A DNA stretch of 9,036 nucleotides. Origin: Anaerolineales bacterium UBA2029 (GTDB lineage Bacteria > Chloroflexota > Anaerolineae > Aggregatilineales > Aggregatilineaceae). Each line of letters starts with the position of its first letter. Position 1 is the first letter of the stretch. The position numbers and the translations under genes are program-made. The notes under the pieces were generated by a model, which did not search any database, was not told the DNA's origin, and saw only the letters and a list, made by a program, of their open reading frames with translations. Shown piece by piece: positions 5,625-9,036 of the stretch. The DNA is taken from the NCBI GenBank assembly GCA_002332795.1, contig DDBP01000368.1, forward strand, positions 1-9,036. The letters run 5' to 3'.

Positions 5625-7685
5625 CTAGCGCGACAGGCGCGTGAACATGCGGCTGGCGATCTCCTCAAACACGTCGTTCAACTCAGCCAGACCGGCGGCG
5701 AAATAGTACTGTCCGCACTGTTGCGTGGGGTGCAGTACGCGAGTCGGTGTGTTCTCACAGACATCGGGATCACCGTAGTAGTCGGGATATGGCCCGCCGA
5801 TCGGATAGGTGGGGATAGGATTACGATCCTCGCGCAGGTCGGTTTGCAGATTGTTGTCAATGAAGCCGTTATCGCCCGCGTCGGCGATGTAGCGCAGCAG
5901 CGGCGCGGCGGTCGGCTCGTCAATCACTTCCTGCCCGAAGCCAATCGAGAACATGGCGATGAAGTTGCCAGGGATGTTGGGCTGAATCTCGATCAGACCG
6001 GCGAAATCGGCCATATCGCGGGCGTAGTCGTCAGCATCATAGTGACCGGCGGTGCCACACTCCGGGTTGCCGATTTCCGGTTTGTTGGTCTCCCAGTCCA
6101 TACAGAAATGGCGCGACTGAGGGTCGTTGTCGTTGCAATAGGGCAGCGCTCGTTCGGCCTGAGCGGGGTTGTTCTCGGTGCATTCCGGCCAGACATACCC
6201 CCTGTCCGGATTCAGGTTGCAGAACGTCCACCAGGGGCAGAAACCATAGAAGCCATAGTCGCGGATGCTGCTGGCTTCGGGGATGCGGTTGGTGACGTTG
6301 GCCGCCCCGTCGCTCAGCACCACCATCACCCACACGGCGTCGCGGCGCACGTCCACCGGATCGGTCAGGGCATTGCTGGCCGCCAGAATGCCTCCGCCGA
6401 TGTTGGTGTTGCCGCAGGGGGCGATAGACTCATAGGCAAAGGGGCGGCGTTCTGGTTCTTCGTCGGGGTCAGCGCCGTCCGCTATCCACTGATTCCACGC
6501 AAGCTGTGCGTCTACGTACTCCTGGCAGATATTGTGCAGGTGATCGCGGTTCGGGTTGACCCACACACCCACCTTCTGGTCGAGCGTGTCAATGGCCGCC
6601 TGCTCGCTGCGCAGCAGGGGGCGGAAATTGGTGCCAGCCCCGTCCGGATCGTAGGCCACGCCTACGCGGTCGAAGGTCACCAGCACTACACGATCGCCGC
6701 GCACGAAGTCCAGACGCTTGATGAACATGCGCGCGGCGTCTTTCACCTGTTTGAACGGCTGACAGATCAGGGTGGTGAAGTTATAGCCCAGCGGATCGGT
6801 CAGGCTGCTGCTCTGCGCTGTGCTGCTGGCCAGGCCGTCTTCGCCAGGGTCCCACATATTGTTGAAGTTGGCATCGTGCCAGATGGTGCCGTTGGGCAGG
6901 TAGCCTCCCGTGGACCTGCGCACCGTGCCATCGCTCACCGAGCCAGTGCCGGGATCGTTGCAGCACCCCGCCCAGCGTTCCCTGGCGTAGGGACGGATGC
7001 CAGCGGCCAGGTCGGCGGCGGTGGTGTAGCATTCGGGGCGGATGGTGCGCGATCCGCCACCACCGTAGCTCAACCCGACAGCGGTATAGTGGGTGCTGTT
7101 GGTCTCCTGCGACATGGACTCGGACGTGTCAATCACCAGCGCCACGTCGAGCACCGCTGTCTCGCCCACCGAAGTCGCTTCCAGGGTGATCGAATCAATG
7201 CCGAGCAGCGCCAGGAAGGTCGTCGGCGATTCGATCTGCGCGCTGACGCGGATCAGCTTGCGCGGGTCGTTCCAGTCGCATAGTTCAGTTTCGGGCATAT
7301 AGCGGCTGACCGGCGAGTAGGCCGCTTCGGGGTGCGGTTCGCCTTCCCAGGGGCCAAGCCCCAGCCGCCACTTGTGGATGTCGGTCTCGCAGCTTTCGAC
7401 CAGCACGCTGCGCGGGTCAATGTTGTGCAGCTCGATGTACTGCTCGGCAATGACGGAGATCGTGGCGAAGTCCGATCCTTCGCGCACCTGACTGGCGGCG
7501 GCGATGGCGGCGGCGTCTACCGCGCGGCGCAGGGCCGCATAGCGCACGAACAGCAGCGCAATATCCGTCACCAGGCCGACGAAGGCAATGAGAGCAATGA
7601 ACGCGAAAGCCAGCAGCAAGATAGACTGGCCACGTTGGCTGCGCCGCAGCAGGTGAGGGAAGACAGGCGGGCGTTTCATAGGCAT
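5625..7685 (-). CDS. TadG-like protein with an intact vWA (MIDAS) domain
   Basis: This 686-residue protein has the layout of TadG-type Flp/Tad pilus-assembly proteins: a basic N-terminus ending RRSQRGQS, one long hydrophobic helix (about 22-48), an amphipathic stretch rich in Ala (56-66), then a large extracytoplasmic vWA domain. The metal site is complete: DTSES (Asp186, Ser188, Ser190), GNTNIGGG (Thr427) and VLSDG (Asp459). The C-terminus has the family's YYFAAGLAELNDVFEEIA-like ending (about 660-677). The vWA core is interrupted by about 110 residues after the first strand-loop (about 195-305), including the EF-hand-like loop DANFNNMWDPGE (271-282), and by a cysteine-rich segment (about 475-550). 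Sixteen cysteines, an even number, suggest disulfides. The ATG at 7685 lies 14 bases after the upstream stop; an ATG at 7679 with a GGGA five bases upstream is an alternative. A metal-dependent adhesive or assembly role is inferred from the family. Confidence 0.92.
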   Translation of the reverse strand: MPMKRPPVFPHLLRRSQRGQSILLLAFAFIALIAFVGLVTDIALLFVRYAALRRAVDAAAIAAASQVREGSDFATISVIAEQYIELHNIDPRSVLVESCETDIHKWRLGLGPWEGEPHPEAAYSPVSRYMPETELCDWNDPRKLIRVSAQIESPTTFLALLGIDSITLEATSVGETAVLDVALVIDTSESMSQETNSTHYTAVGLSYGGGGSRTIRPECYTTAADLAAGIRPYARERWAGCCNDPGTGSVSDGTVRRSTGGYLPNGTIWHDANFNNMWDPGEDGLASSTAQSSSLTDPLGYNFTTLICQPFKQVKDAARMFIKRLDFVRGDRVVLVTFDRVGVAYDPDGAGTNFRPLLRSEQAAIDTLDQKVGVWVNPNRDHLHNICQEYVDAQLAWNQWIADGADPDEEPERRPFAYESIAPCGNTNIGGGILAASNALTDPVDVRRDAVWVMVVLSDGAANVTNRIPEASSIRDYGFYGFCPWWTFCNLNPDRGYVWPECTENNPAQAERALPYCNDNDPQSRHFCMDWETNKPEIGNPECGTAGHYDADDYARDMADFAGLIEIQPNIPGNFIAMFSIGFGQEVIDEPTAAPLLRYIADAGDNGFIDNNLQTDLREDRNPIPTYPIGGPYPDYYGDPDVCENTPTRVLHPTQQCGQYYFAAGLAELNDVFEEIASRMFTRLSR
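6840..6875 (-). other. EF-hand-like calcium loop coding segment within the vWA insertion
   Basis: The encoded 12 residues (271-282 of the TadG-like protein) have Asp at 1, Asn at 3, Asn at 5, a bulky hydrophobic Trp at 8, Asp at 9 and Glu at 12. This is the ligand pattern of an EF-hand-type loop, except that position 6 is Asn instead of the usual Gly. The surrounding IWHDANF...DPGEDG also resembles SdrD B-type repeat wording. Calcium binding is inferred. Confidence 0.5.
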
Positions 7686-7699
7686 CCCATCACGGGTCG

Positions 7700-8632
7700 C
7701 TAATAATCCAGATCGGGTTCGGCTGCCGACACGGGGAAGAAGGCCCAGACGTGAATCATCTGGCCTTCTTCAAGCGGTCCCAGGTTGAACCAGGGCAACG
7801 CCAGCAACTGGCGGTGTCGCCAGAAGACTTCTACCAGCACCAGTCCATAGTTGGGCACGCGCGCGATCTTGGTGCGGTCGGGATCGGTGGAGAGATTCAA
7901 CATTTCCTCGACACGCTGTGTCGAAAACGCCGACCCCAGGCAATCCATCGGCGCGCCAAAGTTCATGCGGTGATTGCCGCGGAAGACGTACCCGCGCACG
8001 TTGTCCCACGTCGAATCGAAGCGAGCGGAGTCTTCGTCCAGGCCGGTGCCGCTGCCGTCGTGATTCCAGTCAAAGGGATCGAACCGGTCGTCGTTTTCGC
8101 ATTCGTTGGCCTTGGCGGGCAGGCGACCGACCACGCGCACTTCGGCGTAGGGAGTGCCACGGTTGAGCACCACGTACTGGAAGACCGAAACCACAATGTC
8201 GTCGGTCAGGTCGTTGAATTCCAGCGGCTGCATGTTGCCGATCACCGAGCAGGCCACGCCGTCGTAGAAGCCGATGGGCCGCTCGTCGCCGACAGTGTAG
8301 CCCCAGGCCGTCAGATCGGGGCCGGGCCAGGTAAGCTGTTCTTCGAAGGGCCGCTTGTCGAAGTTGGTTTCCAGTTCCTCGCAGTCCATGCGGTGATACT
8401 TCAGTTCTTCCCCGTCCGCCCACGACGTAGGATCGAGCGTGGCCCCAAAGCGCCCCGCCTCGCGCACCACGTCGAGCAGCGTCAGGTAGTTGTTGGCGTA
8501 CCAACCGATTTCGGTCAGGCCCATCAGCATGATCAGCAGGATGGGCAGGGTGAGGGTCAATTCGACCAGACTCTGCCCGCGCGTGCCTCTGCCGTCCAGA
8601 AGCGCCAGTAGGTTGCGTAATCGGTCCCGCAT
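7700..8632 (-). CDS. TadE-like pseudopilin-type protein
   Basis: This 310-residue protein opens the surface operon. Its N-terminus reads GTRGQSLVELTLTLPILL: cleavage after Gly19 would leave Glu24 at +5, the prepilin/TadE arrangement processed by TadV-type peptidases, and a membrane helix follows to about 46. The rest (about 60-310) is extracytoplasmic and unfamiliar, with four cysteines (84, 128, 178, 231) and an Asp/Gly-rich loop (DWNHDGSGTGLD, 188-199) that could bind a cation. It is longer than a typical TadE, the extra length being in the C-terminal part. The ATG is preceded by GAGGTG (8643-8638) five bases upstream. The TadG-like gene begins 14 bases after its TAG stop, so the two are surely co-transcribed. 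A minor-pilin or assembly role in a Tad system is inferred from the family. Confidence 0.88.
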   Translation of the reverse strand: MRDRLRNLLALLDGRGTRGQSLVELTLTLPILLIMLMGLTEIGWYANNYLTLLDVVREAGRFGATLDPTSWADGEELKYHRMDCEELETNFDKRPFEEQLTWPGPDLTAWGYTVGDERPIGFYDGVACSVIGNMQPLEFNDLTDDIVVSVFQYVVLNRGTPYAEVRVVGRLPAKANECENDDRFDPFDWNHDGSGTGLDEDSARFDSTWDNVRGYVFRGNHRMNFGAPMDCLGSAFSTQRVEEMLNLSTDPDRTKIARVPNYGLVLVEVFWRHRQLLALPWFNLGPLEEGQMIHVWAFFPVSAAEPDLDY

Positions 8633-8648
8633 GGTGTCACCTCGACAC

Positions 8649-8667
8649 GCCGGCGCGCGCTGCCGGC
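8649..8667 (-). promoter_or_regulatory. GC-rich leader hairpin candidate
   Basis: Two copies of GCCGGC (8649-8654, 8662-8667) can pair around a seven-base GC-rich loop. The hairpin would lie in the 5' leader just before the GAGGTG ribosome binding site of the first tad gene. No T-run follows, so it is not a terminator. It may modulate translation or be chance in GC-rich DNA. Confidence 0.3.
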
Positions 8668-8672
8668 CTGCA

Positions 8673-8692
8673 GATTGCCCCTATTGGCAATC
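8673..8692. promoter_or_regulatory. Perfect 7-bp inverted repeat, operator candidate
   Basis: GATTGCC (8673-8679) and GGCAATC (8686-8692) are exact inverted copies around six bases. The element sits two bases downstream of the proposed -10 of the surface operon, over the likely transcription start, where a dimeric repressor would block initiation. No T-run follows on either strand, which argues against a terminator. The binding protein is unknown. Confidence 0.5.
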
Positions 8693-8694
8693 AT

Positions 8695-8722
8695 ACCATA
8701 GGTCGCCTACCGGCCCTGTCAG
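8695..8722 (-). promoter_or_regulatory. Candidate promoter of the tad-like surface operon
   Basis: On the - strand CTGACA (8722-8717, five of six consensus bases) and TATGGT (8700-8695, four of six) are 16 bases apart. They lie 60-90 bases before the ATG at 8632 and after the stop of the response regulator. A second CTGACA copy lies 32 bases upstream (8754-8749). Confidence 0.45.
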
Positions 8723-8750
8723 ACTATTGTGAGGAGTTTATAAGGATTTG

Positions 8751-9036
8751 TCAGCGCTGAACAGGCGTTGGCGTCTGCATATCGCCGTATTCGATCAGCG
8801 CGTTGAGGGTATAGCCGCGCCCATGCAACGACACGATGATGTTGGGATGATCGGGGTCGGCCTCGATCTTGCGGCGCAGATTGCGGATGTGATTGCGCAC
8901 CAGGGCCGTATCGCCGCTGCCGGGGGCATAGCCCCACAGCGCCTCCAGCAAGCTATGGGCAGTGTGATAGCGGTCGGCGTGACGGCAGAGGTAATCGAGC
9001 AGATCGTACTCGGTGGCGGTGAGGGTGGCCCGCCGC
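8751..9036 (-). CDS. OmpR/PhoB-type response regulator, C-terminal DNA-binding domain (partial)
   Basis: Only the last 94 codons are present; the gene runs off the right edge and its receiver domain is outside the window. The visible part is a winged-helix effector domain of the OmpR/PhoB class. LTATEYDLLDYL starts the domain, SLLEALWGY follows, then the recognition helix region VRNHIRNLRRKIEADP and the wing SLHGRGYTL. A 15-residue tail with TPTPVQR follows before the TGA. The reading frame stays open to the window edge; a TTG inside at 8951 is an internal leucine codon, not a start. It lies 118 bp upstream of the first tad-like gene on the same strand and may regulate it, but a promoter candidate between them makes a separate transcript possible. 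The partner histidine kinase is not visible. Confidence 0.9.
   Translation of the reverse strand, partial: RRATLTATEYDLLDYLCRHADRYHTAHSLLEALWGYAPGSGDTALVRNHIRNLRRKIEADPDHPNIIVSLHGRGYTLNALIEYGDMQTPTPVQR

Noticed and set aside
5607..7283. A 558-codon open frame on the + strand
   Set aside because: It lies fully antisense to the TadG-like gene, whose vWA motifs, start and operon spacing are convincing. The antisense product shows no recognisable domain.
7751..8611. A 286-codon open frame on the + strand
   Set aside because: It is antisense to the TadE-like gene and has no domain or good ribosome binding site; it is a compositional shadow.
8673..8692. Intrinsic terminator of the response regulator gene
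   Set aside because: The stem is only 7 bp with mixed composition and no T-run follows on the - strand; an operator is a better reading.

Overview
The window is GC-rich bacterial DNA. The protein styles fit a Chloroflexota bacterium, most likely an Anaerolineae relative: long secreted Thr/Pro linkers of the TPTPTxTPT kind, TadE/TadG-type proteins, a fused CcdA-TlpA protein and a DUF2085 membrane protein. This assignment is an inference from protein character; no rRNA, tRNA or ribosomal gene is present to prove it. No CRISPR array or transposase was seen.

Left part (1-3351, all + strand). An imperfect low-complexity inverted repeat (1-64) precedes an unrecognised four-helix membrane protein (219-821). 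After a 117-bp gap come two genes 16 bp apart that are probably one transcript. The first is a CcdA-like membrane electron carrier fused to a TlpA-like thioredoxin domain (939-2561). The second is a DUF2085 membrane protein with conserved cysteine motifs (2578-3351). Together they suggest a thiol-disulfide pathway carrying reductant across the membrane. A strong symmetric hairpin with an A-run on one side and a T-rich run on the other (3379-3410) closes this unit and also the convergent unit from the right.

Right part (3432-8632, all - strand). Three tightly spaced genes, read from right to left, encode a TadE-like protein (8632-7700), a TadG-like protein with an intact von Willebrand A metal site (7685-5625), and a large TadE-headed protein carrying two related beta-rich modules strung on Thr/Pro linkers (5594-3432). 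Each has one N-terminal membrane segment preceded by a prepilin-like RGQ junction and a long cysteine-containing exported region. They look like minor or adhesive surface components of a Tad (tight adherence) type apparatus. The motor, secretin, prepilin peptidase and major pilin are not in the window.

Right edge. The C-terminal DNA-binding domain of an OmpR/PhoB-type response regulator (9036-8751, cut by the window end) lies upstream on the same strand. The 118-bp gap between it and the first tad gene holds a candidate promoter and a perfect 7-bp inverted repeat just downstream of the -10, which could be an operator.

The most interesting material is the composite surface operon: an EF-hand-like loop inserted in the vWA protein, a duplicated module in the large TadE protein, and an operator-like site in front. 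The CcdA-TlpA protein is also unusual, with an extra membrane hairpin and two linker cysteines.
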